Positions 25,909 through 34,941 of a DNA stretch of 64,000 bases are shown here, piece after piece. The stretch is taken from the NCBI GenBank assembly GCA_947367855.1, contig CANBFE010000011.1, positions 1 through 64,000 of the forward strand, in the 5' to 3' direction. The stretch is from an uncultured Lachnospiraceae bacterium (GTDB taxonomy: Bacteria > Bacillota > Clostridia > Lachnospirales > Lachnospiraceae). Under the pieces are notes generated by a model. It ran no database searches. It was not told the DNA's origin and worked only from the letters and a program-made list of their open reading frames with translations. Numbering within the stretch: the first letter of the stretch is position 1; every line of letters starts with the position of its first letter. The translations under genes and the position numbers were made by a program.

Positions 25909-25937
25909 AGTATATGCATTTTCAGTTTCCCTGTCAA
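25909..25937 (-). promoter_or_regulatory. strong sigma-A promoter of ssrA
   Basis: On the minus strand a perfect TTGACA (25937-25932) and TATACT (25914-25909) are 17 bases apart. The mature tmRNA 5' end lies 30 bases beyond the -10 box, consistent with a short leader removed by RNase P. Confidence 0.92.
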
Positions 25938-26020
25938 CGGTTAAATCTGATTTTCACAAAATTTCCTGATATGATTACAAACTCACAATAAAAAGCAGAC
26001 AGGCACCTCTTAAAAAGATT

Positions 26021-26491
26021 CTACAGATTCTTCACTTTAAACTCCCTCTGTGTCTCCCTCCGCTGGTCCTTCTTTGCGATGTCCTGGCGCTTGTCATAAA
26101 GCTTCTTGCCTCTGGCCAGACCCACTTCCGTCTTCACCTTACCGTCCTTAAAGTAAACCTGCAGGGGCACAAGGGTATAACCCTTCTCAGCCACCTTTCC
26201 CGCCAGTTTATTGATCTCATATTTATGCATCAGCAGTTTCTTCACACGCAGGGGATCCTTGTTGAAAATGTTTCCTTTTTCATAAGGACTCACATGCATG
26301 CCGTAGACATAGATCTCCCCGTTTTCAATACGGATAAAAGCCTCCTTAATGCTGCATTTCCCCATGCGCATGGACTTCACCTCCGTGCCGTGGAGCGCAA
26401 TTCCTGCCTCATAGGTTTCATCTATAAAATAATCATGGTACGCCTTCTTATTATTGGCAATCAATTTCTGCGGTGCCTTTTGCTGCGCCAT
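26021..26491 (-). CDS. smpB: SsrA-binding protein SmpB
   Basis: SmpB binds the tRNA-like part of tmRNA and places it in the ribosome A site. The 156-residue protein shows the family blocks IANNKKAYHDYFI, YEAGIALHGTEVKSMRMG and LVPLQVYFKDGKVKTEVGLARGKKLYDKR. It ends with the basic C-terminal tail (IAKKDQRRETQREFKVK) that enters the mRNA channel. ATG 26491 is chosen because AGGAGG lies 8 bases upstream; an upstream extension overlaps rnr in a different frame. It starts 17 bases after the rnr stop and is probably co-transcribed with rnr. Confidence 0.97.
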   Translation of the reverse strand: MAQQKAPQKLIANNKKAYHDYFIDETYEAGIALHGTEVKSMRMGKCSIKEAFIRIENGEIYVYGMHVSPYEKGNIFNKDPLRVKKLLMHKYEINKLAGKVAEKGYTLVPLQVYFKDGKVKTEVGLARGKKLYDKRQDIAKKDQRRETQREFKVKNL

Positions 26492-26507
26492 CTCCACATC
26501 CTCCTGT

Positions 26508-28688
26508 TTAAAGTTCCTCCTCCGCCACACCAAAGTCAATCGTGCGGTTAAAGCGGTCACAGCCCTCCACGCATACCTTCACCGGCATGCCCAGTTTATA
26601 GCTTTTTCCTGTGGCCTGGCCGACCATCTCATAAGCGCTCTCGTTGTAATAAAAATAATCTCCCGGCAGTTTGGAGACATGGATCAATCCCTCCACGGTA
26701 TTGGGCAGCTCCACATATATTCCCCAGCTGGTGATACCGGAGACCACACCCTCATATATCTCCCCGATCCGCTCCTCCATATACTCCACTTTCTTCAGCT
26801 TATCTGTCTCGCGTTCCGCTTCGTCGGCGCGGCGCTCTGTCTCCGAGGAATGTTTTGCCACCTCCGGCAGGATTTCCCGGTAATGGGCTGTCCGCTCCTC
26901 CCCCAGTCTGCCCCGGAGCTGTTCTTTGATGATCCGGTGAATCTGCAGATCCGGATATCTGCGGATGGGTGAAGTAAAATGGCAGTAATACGGGCAGGCC
27001 AGGCCGAAATGCCCGCTGCACTCCACACTGTACTTTGCCTGCTTCATGCTACGCAGAGCCAGGCGGCTGATCAGCGGTTCCTCCGGAGTCCCTGCGATTT
27101 TGGACAACAGCTTCTGAATTTCCTTGGGATGAACCTCCTCCCCTGAAGACTTCTGGCCCGTCCTGCCCACAGCCTTCATATAATAGCCGAAATTGTTGAT
27201 AAAAGCCGCCAGCTTCCCGATCCGCTCTCCGTCCGGCACATCATGAATCCTGTATACAAAAGGCAGTTCCATCCAGTAAAAATGCTGTGCAACCGTCTCG
27301 TTTGCCGCCAGCATAAAATCCTCGATAATATCCGTGGCCACATTCCGCTCGTAAGGTTTTATCTCCAGAGGATGTCCCTCCCTGTCCAGAAGGATCTTGC
27401 ATTCGGGAAAATCAAAGTCAATGGATCCCCGTTTCCTGCGTTTTTCCCGCAGAATACCGGCCAGTTTCTCCATCTCCTGAAACATGGGCAGCAGTTCCCC
27501 GTACTGTCCGTATTCCTCCCTGTCCGCCAGAGAAGCATCCTCCAGAAGGGCTTTCACCACAGGATAGGACATGCGCTTATTCACCCGGATCACAGACTCG
27601 CAGATATCGTAATCCACAATCTCGCCTTTCAGGTCCACGGTCATCAGACAGCTCAGGGCCAGCCTGTCCACCCCCTCATTCAGGGAACAGATCCCATTGG
27701 AAAGGGCATGGGGCAGCATGGGAATCACCCTGTCCACCAGATAGACACTGGTACCCCGCTTCAGCGCCTCCCTGTCCAGGGCGGAATTCTCCTGGACATA
27801 ATTGGTCACGTCTGCTATATGCACCCCCAGATGATATTTTTCCCCGTCAAAACTGACGCTCACCGCATCGTCCAGATCCTTTGCATCCTCGCCGTCAATG
27901 GTGACCATCACCACATCCCGCAGATCCCTGCGCCCGGCCCTGTCCGCCTCTGACACTTCCTGGGATACCCGCTCCACCTGGTTTATAATTTTCACCGAAA
28001 ATTCCATGGGCAGCTCATAGTTCCTCACAATGGACAGGATATCCACCCCCGGATCATTCACATGGCCCAGAATTTCCACCACTCTGCCCTCAGGACTTCT
28101 CTTTTCCGAGCCGTAGTCCGTGATCTCCACTACCACCTTATGGCCTGACATGGCTCCTTTTGACCGCTCCCTGGGCACAAAGATATCCTGGGGCAGCCTG
28201 GCATTATCCGGCACTACAAATCCATAGTTTTCACGGGCCCCGTCATAAGTGCCCACAATCTGTTTGATTCCGCGGGAAACGATCCTTACCACCTTCGCCT
28301 CCTGGCGCCTGCCCTCCTGTTCCGGCAGCAGCGCGACCTCCACGGTATCCCTGTGAAAAGCGCCGTTTATCTGCTCCTCCGGAATATACAAATCTTCCTC
28401 CCTGCCTTCGATCTCCACAAACCCAAAGCCCCTGGCATTGCTCACAAATGTGCCCACCAGAGAATGCCCGTTGGATTTCACATATTTTCCTTTGGCTGTG
28501 AGCATCAGCTGTCCTTCCGCCAGAAGCTGTCCCAGAACCGCCCGCAGCTCTTCCCTGTCCTCCCGGGCTACCTGAAGGAACACTGCCAGCTCCTTCTCCT
28601 TCATGGGTACATAGATGGGATCTTTAACCAAATCACAGATTACTTTCTTTCTTGCTTCCAATGTTTTTTTATTCTCTCTGTTTTCCAT
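26508..28688 (-). CDS. rnr: ribonuclease R
   Basis: RNase R is a processive 3'-5' exoribonuclease that digests structured RNA and, with tmRNA-SmpB, degrades non-stop mRNAs. The 726 residues contain an N-terminal helical region, cold-shock domains (LVGTFVSNARGFGFVEIEG), and the RNB catalytic domain with the metal-binding aspartates in TIDGEDAKDLDDAVSV. The signature HFTSPIRRYPDLQIHR and a C-terminal S1 domain (EGVVSGITSWGIYVELPNTVEGLIHVS) follow. ATG 28688 has AGGAG just upstream. It sits in the classical secG-rnr-smpB-ssrA order. Confidence 0.97.
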   Translation of the reverse strand: MENRENKKTLEARKKVICDLVKDPIYVPMKEKELAVFLQVAREDREELRAVLGQLLAEGQLMLTAKGKYVKSNGHSLVGTFVSNARGFGFVEIEGREEDLYIPEEQINGAFHRDTVEVALLPEQEGRRQEAKVVRIVSRGIKQIVGTYDGARENYGFVVPDNARLPQDIFVPRERSKGAMSGHKVVVEITDYGSEKRSPEGRVVEILGHVNDPGVDILSIVRNYELPMEFSVKIINQVERVSQEVSEADRAGRRDLRDVVMVTIDGEDAKDLDDAVSVSFDGEKYHLGVHIADVTNYVQENSALDREALKRGTSVYLVDRVIPMLPHALSNGICSLNEGVDRLALSCLMTVDLKGEIVDYDICESVIRVNKRMSYPVVKALLEDASLADREEYGQYGELLPMFQEMEKLAGILREKRRKRGSIDFDFPECKILLDREGHPLEIKPYERNVATDIIEDFMLAANETVAQHFYWMELPFVYRIHDVPDGERIGKLAAFINNFGYYMKAVGRTGQKSSGEEVHPKEIQKLLSKIAGTPEEPLISRLALRSMKQAKYSVECSGHFGLACPYYCHFTSPIRRYPDLQIHRIIKEQLRGRLGEERTAHYREILPEVAKHSSETERRADEAERETDKLKKVEYMEERIGEIYEGVVSGITSWGIYVELPNTVEGLIHVSKLPGDYFYYNESAYEMVGQATGKSYKLGMPVKVCVEGCDRFNRTIDFGVAEEEL

Positions 28689-28767
28689 ATCTCTCCTGAT
28701 ATTCCTGTTTATGCACATTCCATGCAGCTTCCTCTATTGAAGGCGTCCCGGACTTTCACGGTAACTG

Positions 28768-28802
28768 AAAAAAGACACTCTTGTCACATCACAAGGGTGT
28801 CT
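28768..28802 (-). terminator. intrinsic terminator after secG
   Basis: On the minus strand AGACACCCTTG (28802-28792) pairs with CAAGAGTGTCT (28783-28773) with one mismatch, followed by a T run. It lies between secG and rnr, so rnr expression is either read-through or from its own start. Confidence 0.85.
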
Positions 28803-28850
28803 CATCAATACTGTACCGAATCCACAGGCAAACCGGAAGCCTGAACTGTC

Positions 28851-29090
28851 TCAAAATACGCTGAGATTCAGGATTACCGCCAGTCCCATGAACAATACTG
28901 CCAGTATCTTGGTAAACTTCACCAACTGTCCTTCCATGGAACGTCCCTTGTTCTTACCCCAGTAGGTCTCCGCCGCTCCGCTGATTGCACCCAGACCTGC
29001 GGATTTACCCTCCTGCATCAGCACCAACACCACAAGCGCAATGCAAACCAGTATAAATACTATAGTAAGTACTATCTTTAATGCTGCCAT
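28851..29090 (-). CDS. secG: preprotein translocase subunit SecG
   Basis: SecG is a small non-essential part of the SecYEG channel. The 79-residue protein has two membrane segments (residues about 4-25 and 57-77) joined by a short loop containing the family motif LMQEGKSAGLGAISGAAETYWGKNKGRS. AGGAGG precedes the ATG. A promoter with an extended -10 box is at 29143-29171. It heads the secG-rnr-smpB-ssrA block. Confidence 0.95.
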   Translation of the reverse strand: MAALKIVLTIVFILVCIALVVLVLMQEGKSAGLGAISGAAETYWGKNKGRSMEGQLVKFTKILAVLFMGLAVILNLSVF

Positions 29091-29142
29091 TTCGCACCTC
29101 CTGCATAAAACCCTGCCTGTCTTTTATAACAAACTAAAATTT

Positions 29143-29171
29143 ATGTTATCATAAAAACAGGGAAAAAACAA
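29143..29171 (-). promoter_or_regulatory. probable secG promoter
   Basis: On the minus strand TTGTTT (29171-29166) and TAACAT (29148-29143) have a 17-base spacer, with TG one base upstream of the -10 box (extended -10). Confidence 0.6.
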
Positions 29172-29210
29172 GGCTTTCTTCAAAAATTCCTGATTAATAT
29201 TTCAATCTTT

Positions 29211-29256
29211 AAAAAAACAGGCCGCACTCACTACTGTCAGTGAATGCGGTCTGTTT
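29211..29256 (-). terminator. intrinsic terminator of the Opp-type operon
   Basis: On the minus strand an 18-base arm (29256-29239) pairs with 29232-29215, allowing G-T pairs, around a tight loop, followed by seven T. It lies a few bases after the DUF3899 stop. Confidence 0.88.
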
Positions 29257-29259
29257 CCT

Positions 29260-29661
29260 TTAAAAACTATTCCGCCAGAGGCAGGAAAAAATCCAGCTGA
29301 GCACGAAAAAGGCAGTTCCAACAATCAGCATATGGGCAACCGGACGCCGTCTTTCACCTTTCAACTGCTTATACTCGTAAAAGTCTCTGAAGTGTTCGTT
29401 TCGCGCATTTGGGCGGAACAGATCAAACAGATGCTGAAACCCATAGGAAAGCATATCAAAGGTTCCCTGTCCCGACGCGAATACCAGAACACCAACCCCC
29501 CCTACCATGACTGCAGGAACGATACATGCATCCGAGAGGAGCCTGAAAATATCAGGCATCCCCACAGTCCAGAAGGAATTTGCAATCAGGACTCCCAGGA
29601 AGAGCAACAGACCCACACAAAAGCTGCGCAGTATGGGAGCCCATTTATCTGCCCTCTTCAT
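29260..29661 (-). CDS. DUF3899-like small membrane protein
   Basis: This 133-residue protein has three to four hydrophobic segments: residues about 11-31, 40-62 and 109-128. Between them lies a charged cytoplasmic loop with FDLFRPNARNEHFRDFYEYKQLKGERRRP. The pattern fits the DUF3899 family of Firmicutes, whose function is unknown. Its ATG overlaps the stop of the second Opp-type ATPase gene as ATGA, and it is the last gene of that operon. A structural or regulatory role for the transporter is possible but only inferred from the coupling. Confidence 0.75.
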   Translation of the reverse strand: MKRADKWAPILRSFCVGLLLFLGVLIANSFWTVGMPDIFRLLSDACIVPAVMVGGVGVLVFASGQGTFDMLSYGFQHLFDLFRPNARNEHFRDFYEYKQLKGERRRPVAHMLIVGTAFFVLSWIFSCLWRNSF

Positions 29662-31145
29662 TGCCTGTCTGCAATTTCCGCCTTATACTTCTCAAACTCG
29701 GCGTTATTGCAATGAATCAGATGTCCCGGGGTAATTTCCCGTACCACCGGCTTGTCAACCGAATAATCATGCTCCGCTATCGGATTGTAAATAATACGCT
29801 TTCTTCCCTTCTCAAACTCCGGATCCGGAAGCGGAATGGAGGAAAGCAGAGACTTCGTATACGGATGCAGCGGGTGGGCAAACAATTCATCCGAGGAAGC
29901 AAGCTCAACTATTTTCCCGTAATACATAACCGCAATGGTATCCGAAAAATACTTTACCACTGACAGGTCATGGGCAATAAACAGAATGGTCAGCCCCAGA
30001 CGATTACGCAGATCGTTCAGGAGGTTAATTACCTGCGCCTGAATCGAAACATCCAGTGCGGAGATCGGCTCGTCGGCAATGATAAAATCAGGATTTAAAA
30101 TAATGGCCCTGGCAATGCCGATACGCTGACGCTGGCCTCCTGAAAATTCATGGGGATATCTCCCTGCATGCTCAGGCACCAGACCCACCAGATCCAACAT
30201 TTTATACACCAGTTCGTCAATATATTTCTGATTTTTCACACCCCGGATCACAAGTCCCTCGGCGATAATGTCCCTTACCGTCATACGAGGATCAAGAGAG
30301 GCAATGGGATCCTGAAAGATCATCTGCATCTTGTTCATGATGCGGTCCTTTTTCGCCAGACGGAGATCCTCCTTATACTGTGTCTCAAGCTGTGCGCGCC
30401 TGTTCTGCGCCTGGGTATACGCATCCGCCTTCCCGCCATTCTCATGCTCCGCGCCCACGGTGTCTGCCAGTTCTCCGGCTGCGCTTATATCAATAGATTT
30501 TCTGCCCTTTTTCACTTCCTCAGCAACGTCCTCAACCAGACTGAGAAGCTTCTTGGCGGCAGCTCCGGCATGGTCCGTATCGGTAAATTTGTCAAAAGCC
30601 TCCTTTACCTTCCCAAGACAGGGCTCATAAAGCTGCCTGATCTTCCCGGCCTGTTCCTCAGCATATTTCTGATTGCAGCGCCTGTGATCCTCTTTTGCCG
30701 CCCGGATATTCTCCTTCTGTTCGGCAACAATCCTGGAAAGTTCCTTTTCCGCCTCCTCAAGACGCTTCTGATACTTCTGCTGCGCATCCTGGCTTCCCTC
30801 AGCCTTCATCTGCGCTTTGATCTCTGCCGTCTCTTTGCGGTAATTCTCCTTCGCCGTTCGGATTGCGTCCTTATAAGAGCGTATCCCGGCGCCGATGCGC
30901 TGTCCCTTAAAGATAATATTGCCTGAGGTGATATCATAAAGCCGGATAATGGAGCGTCCTGTGGTGGTTTTGCCGCAGCCGCTCTCTCCTACCAGACCGA
31001 AAACCTCACCCTTATGAATCTCAAAATTCACATCGTCAACGGCCTTGAGTTCATTGGCCGGCCCCATTTTGAAGTATTGGCAAAGGTGCTCCACCTTGAG
31101 CAAAACTTCACGTTCCCTATTATTTCCGTCCTGCATGATCAGCAC
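29658..31145 (-). CDS. Opp/Dpp-type ABC importer ATPase (OppF-like) with a large helical insertion
   Basis: This is one of two ATPases that drive an oligopeptide-type importer. It has Walker A GESGCGKTT (residues 53-61), a Q-loop in MQMIFQDP (Gln278), signature FSGGQRQR, Walker B FIIADEPISALD and switch His in FIAHD. The C-terminal HPLHPYTKSLLSSIP motif is typical of OppF. The 495-residue length exceeds the usual 320 or so. The extra 165 or so residues (about 84-270) are charged, Ala/Lys/Glu-rich and probably coiled coil, placed between Walker A and the Q-loop. GTG 31145 has AGGAGG 6 bases upstream, better than the ATG at 31136. It overlaps the OppD-like gene by 7 bases. Confidence 0.92.
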   Translation of the reverse strand: MLIMQDGNNREREVLLKVEHLCQYFKMGPANELKAVDDVNFEIHKGEVFGLVGESGCGKTTTGRSIIRLYDITSGNIIFKGQRIGAGIRSYKDAIRTAKENYRKETAEIKAQMKAEGSQDAQQKYQKRLEEAEKELSRIVAEQKENIRAAKEDHRRCNQKYAEEQAGKIRQLYEPCLGKVKEAFDKFTDTDHAGAAAKKLLSLVEDVAEEVKKGRKSIDISAAGELADTVGAEHENGGKADAYTQAQNRRAQLETQYKEDLRLAKKDRIMNKMQMIFQDPIASLDPRMTVRDIIAEGLVIRGVKNQKYIDELVYKMLDLVGLVPEHAGRYPHEFSGGQRQRIGIARAIILNPDFIIADEPISALDVSIQAQVINLLNDLRNRLGLTILFIAHDLSVVKYFSDTIAVMYYGKIVELASSDELFAHPLHPYTKSLLSSIPLPDPEFEKGRKRIIYNPIAEHDYSVDKPVVREITPGHLIHCNNAEFEKYKAEIADRQ

Positions 31146-33364
31146 CCCTTTCCTCCTGCTTTTTCTTTCATACGTTCAATACGGTCAAGCACAACCTTCG
31201 GCGGATCCACTTTGGGAGCGTTTGGATGCAACAGCCATGTTGCTGCCTGATGGCTGTCCGAAATCTGAAACATCGGCGGCTCCTGCTCAAAATCAATCTT
31301 CAAGGCATACTTATTCCTCTTTGCAAAGGCATCCCCCTTGGGAGGATAAATCATGTTCGGAGGAGTCCCGGGAATCGCCTCCAGGGTTTCCTTCGTGTCA
31401 AGATCCGGCATGGAAGACAACAGAGCCCATGTATAGGGATGGGCAGGTGCATAAAATACATCCCTTGCCGTGCCCATTTCCACAATCTTGCCCGCGTACA
31501 TAACCGCAACCCTGTCTGCCATGTTGGCAACCACACCCAGGTCGTGGGTGATAAAGATTACCGAAAGCTTACGCTCCTCCTTAACCTTATTGATCAGTTC
31601 CAGAATCTGCGACTGAATCGTCACGTCAAGCGCTGTGGTAGGCTCGTCGCAGATCAGGATATCCGGATTTGCGGACAGAGCAATGGCAATTACAATACGC
31701 TGGCGCATACCGCCCGAAAATTCAAAGGGATACTGATGGTATCTTTTGCGCGGTTCGGAAATGCCAACTTCCTCCAACAGCTTAATCGCGCGGTTTTTTG
31801 CCATCCGGCGGGTCACCTTGAAAGCAACTGCAGACGCCTTTTCCTTAAAGTAGTCAATCAGCTCCACTACTTTTGCGTCATAATCCGTACCTGACATTAC
31901 CTTGATGCTCCGCTCCAGCTCACTGCGGGTACGGCTGATGATATTCACAATATTCTCGCGCAGGGTATCCAGATCCACCAGATCTTTCTCTGCCACCGTA
32001 TAATCCGGCTTTTTGCCCTTTGCAGCCATATTGTCATAACGCGCAGTCTGCTTTGCAAAACGCTTTTCCTCTGCCGCATTGCGGTCAATTCCCTCAAAGT
32101 AAACGTCAATTGCCGTGTTCAGGCTTGAGGCAAAGGTATAAAGTACATTATTCTTGACAGTATCAAGACGGTTGATGGAACGCCCCACTGCATCCGTAAG
32201 TATTTTTGCCGTATCTTGAGCGTCCTTTTTCCCATAATCGGGATTCCGGAAAAAGTCAATCTTACTGTCAATCACCGAAATGGCCGACTGCATGTTGGAA
32301 ATCGATTTTTCATTGGAATAGCGAATGCCCTCCTTGGCCCTGGCCAGGAAATCAAGCATGAAATGCTCGTCCAGGTACTTGCGCAGGTATTCGTTCAGTT
32401 CCTCAATTCCAAGTTCCGGAAGCGGCTTGTCCGAGAAGGCCACATAATAACCCATGGCAAAGAAATTCGGTTTTGTATAGCCTGCAGCCTCCTCCAGAAT
32501 TTCCTTCACCCGACTCAGCTTTTCAGAAATGGCAGTCCAGTTGGCGTCATCTGCAGTATCCTGTCTCTCACCCCTGTTAAAGAGAGCGAGAACAAAGTTA
32601 CCCACTTTCTGAGAAAACGGAACTCTGATCAGGGTCTTCAGCTCTCCCAGAACGGCAGTGAGTTCATCCGCCCTGCTGTGAACCACATAGCGCTCCCGGG
32701 TCTGATATGCCAGCTTCCCGATTTCCCCGATATCCCGGCGCAGGTTCTTATACGCATGTTTCTCAATGCGGAACATAAGATCCCCTATCTCGTCCAGCAC
32801 ATCGTCCATTGCTTCATGGGCCTTATTATAAGCATATTCCAGATCAAGATTTTTATATACAAATTTATTAAAATCCTTACATTTCGCGTTGGCTTCCGCC
32901 TTCACGCTGCCGCCCTGAACCTGCCCCATACACTGGTTGAGCATTTCCAGCTTTTCGTCAAAGGCCTTCCGGCTCTCCCTCCGGGCAACCTTACCCTTTA
33001 TAAGAGTAGCCTCTGTCATCTGCTTGCCCACGCGCATAATGGGGTTCAGGCTGGACATGGGATCCTGGAAAATCATGGCGATTTTGTCGCCCCGCAGCCT
33101 GTGGAATTCCTCCTCCGGAATCTTCATCAGGTCACGGCCGTCATAGATGATTTCACCGGACTCCTTGATGGCGTTCCCGGCAAGAATCCCCATGATGGCG
33201 CGGTTGGTAACTGACTTTCCCGAGCCGCTCTCGCCCACAAGGGCCAGCGTCTCGCCCTTGTACAGATCAAAATTAATACCGCGGACAGCCTGTACCTTAC
33301 CACCGTCCGTGCGGAAGGATATCTTCAGATTATTCACTGATAATTTAATTTCTCTACCGTCCAT
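31139..33364 (-). CDS. Opp/Dpp-type ABC importer ATPase (OppD-like) with a 400-residue insertion
   Basis: This is the partner ATPase. Walker A is GESGSGKSV near residue 44, and the Q-loop is MIFQDPMSSLNP with Gln100. Signature FSGGMRQR lies near residue 550, followed by Walker B LICDEPTTALD, switch His in FITHD, and the OppD C-terminal HPYTWALLSSMP and GTPPNM motifs. Normal OppD is about 340 residues; this is 741. Some 450 residues separate the Q-loop from the signature instead of about 50. The insertion is charged and mostly helical (KAFDEKLEMLNQC, AYNKAHEAMDDVLDEIGDL, TRSELERSIKVM). All catalytic motifs are intact. ATG 33364 has GGAGG 6 bases upstream and follows the permease stop by 1 base. 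Confidence 0.92.
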   Translation of the reverse strand: MDGREIKLSVNNLKISFRTDGGKVQAVRGINFDLYKGETLALVGESGSGKSVTNRAIMGILAGNAIKESGEIIYDGRDLMKIPEEEFHRLRGDKIAMIFQDPMSSLNPIMRVGKQMTEATLIKGKVARRESRKAFDEKLEMLNQCMGQVQGGSVKAEANAKCKDFNKFVYKNLDLEYAYNKAHEAMDDVLDEIGDLMFRIEKHAYKNLRRDIGEIGKLAYQTRERYVVHSRADELTAVLGELKTLIRVPFSQKVGNFVLALFNRGERQDTADDANWTAISEKLSRVKEILEEAAGYTKPNFFAMGYYVAFSDKPLPELGIEELNEYLRKYLDEHFMLDFLARAKEGIRYSNEKSISNMQSAISVIDSKIDFFRNPDYGKKDAQDTAKILTDAVGRSINRLDTVKNNVLYTFASSLNTAIDVYFEGIDRNAAEEKRFAKQTARYDNMAAKGKKPDYTVAEKDLVDLDTLRENIVNIISRTRSELERSIKVMSGTDYDAKVVELIDYFKEKASAVAFKVTRRMAKNRAIKLLEEVGISEPRKRYHQYPFEFSGGMRQRIVIAIALSANPDILICDEPTTALDVTIQSQILELINKVKEERKLSVIFITHDLGVVANMADRVAVMYAGKIVEMGTARDVFYAPAHPYTWALLSSMPDLDTKETLEAIPGTPPNMIYPPKGDAFAKRNKYALKIDFEQEPPMFQISDSHQAATWLLHPNAPKVDPPKVVLDRIERMKEKAGGKGC

Positions 33365-33365
33365 A

Positions 33366-34940
33366 TCAGCCCTCCGTACCACGTAAACTAGGATTAAATG
33401 CATCTCTCAGTCCGTTTCCGAACAGATTGAAGGAAAGCATCAGCAGCGCCAGGAATATCGAGGGGAACATTGCCACAAAGGGAGCTGTCGCCAGGGAAGC
33501 CTGCCCTGCCGCGATCAGAGTACCTACACTTGTGATGTTTCCTGTAGCCAGATTGATGATTCCCAGGTAAGACATACTGGTCTCGGAATAAATCATGGAC
33601 GGAATAACCAGTGCAAATGCGGTAACCAAAGTACCGATGGCATTCGGGAAGATATGCTTAAACATCAGCCGCCTGTCCGAAGCTCCGAGAGTCCTGGCGG
33701 AAAGCACATATTCCTGATTCTTAAAACGGTAAAACTGCGTTCTCGTCCGGCTTCCCATGCCAATCCATCCTGTGAGGAAGAAGCTGATAAACAGCACAAT
33801 CGCCTGACTGGAGCCTCCCATATGCAGTTTCAGCAGTATGATGACCACCATAGTGGGAATCGACCCCAGAATATCCTTGGTCCGCTCCATAACCAGGTCA
33901 ATACGGCCGCCGTAATATCCGGCAATGGAACCGTAGATAGCGCCTATAACCAGATTGCATACAGCCACCACAATGGCGAAGATAAAGGAAAAGCGCGCGC
34001 CTGAGGAAAGACATGTCAGAATGTCCTTGCCGGAACCGGTGGTACCAAACAGGAAATCGGGATTGCCGATGCCGTCCTTGAGTACCTCGGAATGGAAATA
34101 CGTATAATACTCATAATAGTTTACACGAACCTGCACACCGCTGGAATTCACCAGGGCATAGCTGTAATAGCTAAGCTGGTCATTCTCCATGAAGCCTTCA
34201 CTGCCTTCCACCCTGAGAGAGTTATACTGATCCAGGCCCACTCCGTTCTCCATGATGCTGGCAGGATAGGAAGAATACACCGGAATGACATTCCCGTCAC
34301 TGTCATACTTAATCTGGGTCTTGCCTCCTTTTTCCTCCGTCTCATAGTAAATGTTGGCATCCTGTTCATAGTCTGCAGCCGTAGGGCGGTCCCGCTTGGC
34401 AACCATGGGATAGATCACCTGGATACCGGTTCTGTTCTGATACTCCTGCAGATCCTGATATTCCTCCATGGAGATATTTTTATACACCACGCCGTTCATG
34501 TGATAAGTGTCCAGGCGATACTGATAGGACCCGTCCTCAGTCAACGTATATTCCTGATTTTTCACGGCATTATGGCCGGTCTCCTGCCCCATGGCATAAT
34601 AATAGGTAAAGGTTTTGAGATTTGTCTCCATCTCCTTGCAGCCGTCCCAGAAGGAAGTATTCTCAAAGAGCTTGCACTTTGGCTGCGTATACGCGTAATA
34701 GACATCAAAATAGGAAACTGTATACTGGGTAAAAAACGGTACAACAATGGCAAAAATAACCATAATGACAATGATAACGGCAGCAACGATGGCGCCCTTG
34801 TTCTTGGCGAAACGGCGCATCGCATCCTCCATATAACCCACCGGTTTGGTCTCCGGCTTTTTATCATGGGATATATCCTCTGTCTGGGCAAACGCAAATT
34901 TTTCCAGGGGAATCGCATCATATACTTTAGTCTTTTCCAT
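33366..34940 (-). CDS. Opp/Dpp-type permease (OppC-like) with an enlarged extracytoplasmic loop
   Basis: The 524 residues comprise a cytoplasmic N-terminus, the first membrane helix at about 49-70, a loop of about 215 residues, then the standard BPD_transp_1 core. The core starts at FGTTGSGKDILTCLSSGARFSF and contains the ATPase-docking segment SARTLGASDRRLMFKHIFPNA. Typical OppC is about 300 residues with a 50-residue loop. The inserted loop is rich in Tyr, Asp, Glu and Asn (YYAMGQETGHNAV, ADYEQDANIYYE) and should lie outside the membrane, where it could contact the binding protein. ATG 34940 follows the OppB-like stop by 1 base. Confidence 0.92.
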   Translation of the reverse strand: MEKTKVYDAIPLEKFAFAQTEDISHDKKPETKPVGYMEDAMRRFAKNKGAIVAAVIIVIMVIFAIVVPFFTQYTVSYFDVYYAYTQPKCKLFENTSFWDGCKEMETNLKTFTYYYAMGQETGHNAVKNQEYTLTEDGSYQYRLDTYHMNGVVYKNISMEEYQDLQEYQNRTGIQVIYPMVAKRDRPTAADYEQDANIYYETEEKGGKTQIKYDSDGNVIPVYSSYPASIMENGVGLDQYNSLRVEGSEGFMENDQLSYYSYALVNSSGVQVRVNYYEYYTYFHSEVLKDGIGNPDFLFGTTGSGKDILTCLSSGARFSFIFAIVVAVCNLVIGAIYGSIAGYYGGRIDLVMERTKDILGSIPTMVVIILLKLHMGGSSQAIVLFISFFLTGWIGMGSRTRTQFYRFKNQEYVLSARTLGASDRRLMFKHIFPNAIGTLVTAFALVIPSMIYSETSMSYLGIINLATGNITSVGTLIAAGQASLATAPFVAMFPSIFLALLMLSFNLFGNGLRDAFNPSLRGTEG

Positions 34941-34941
34941 A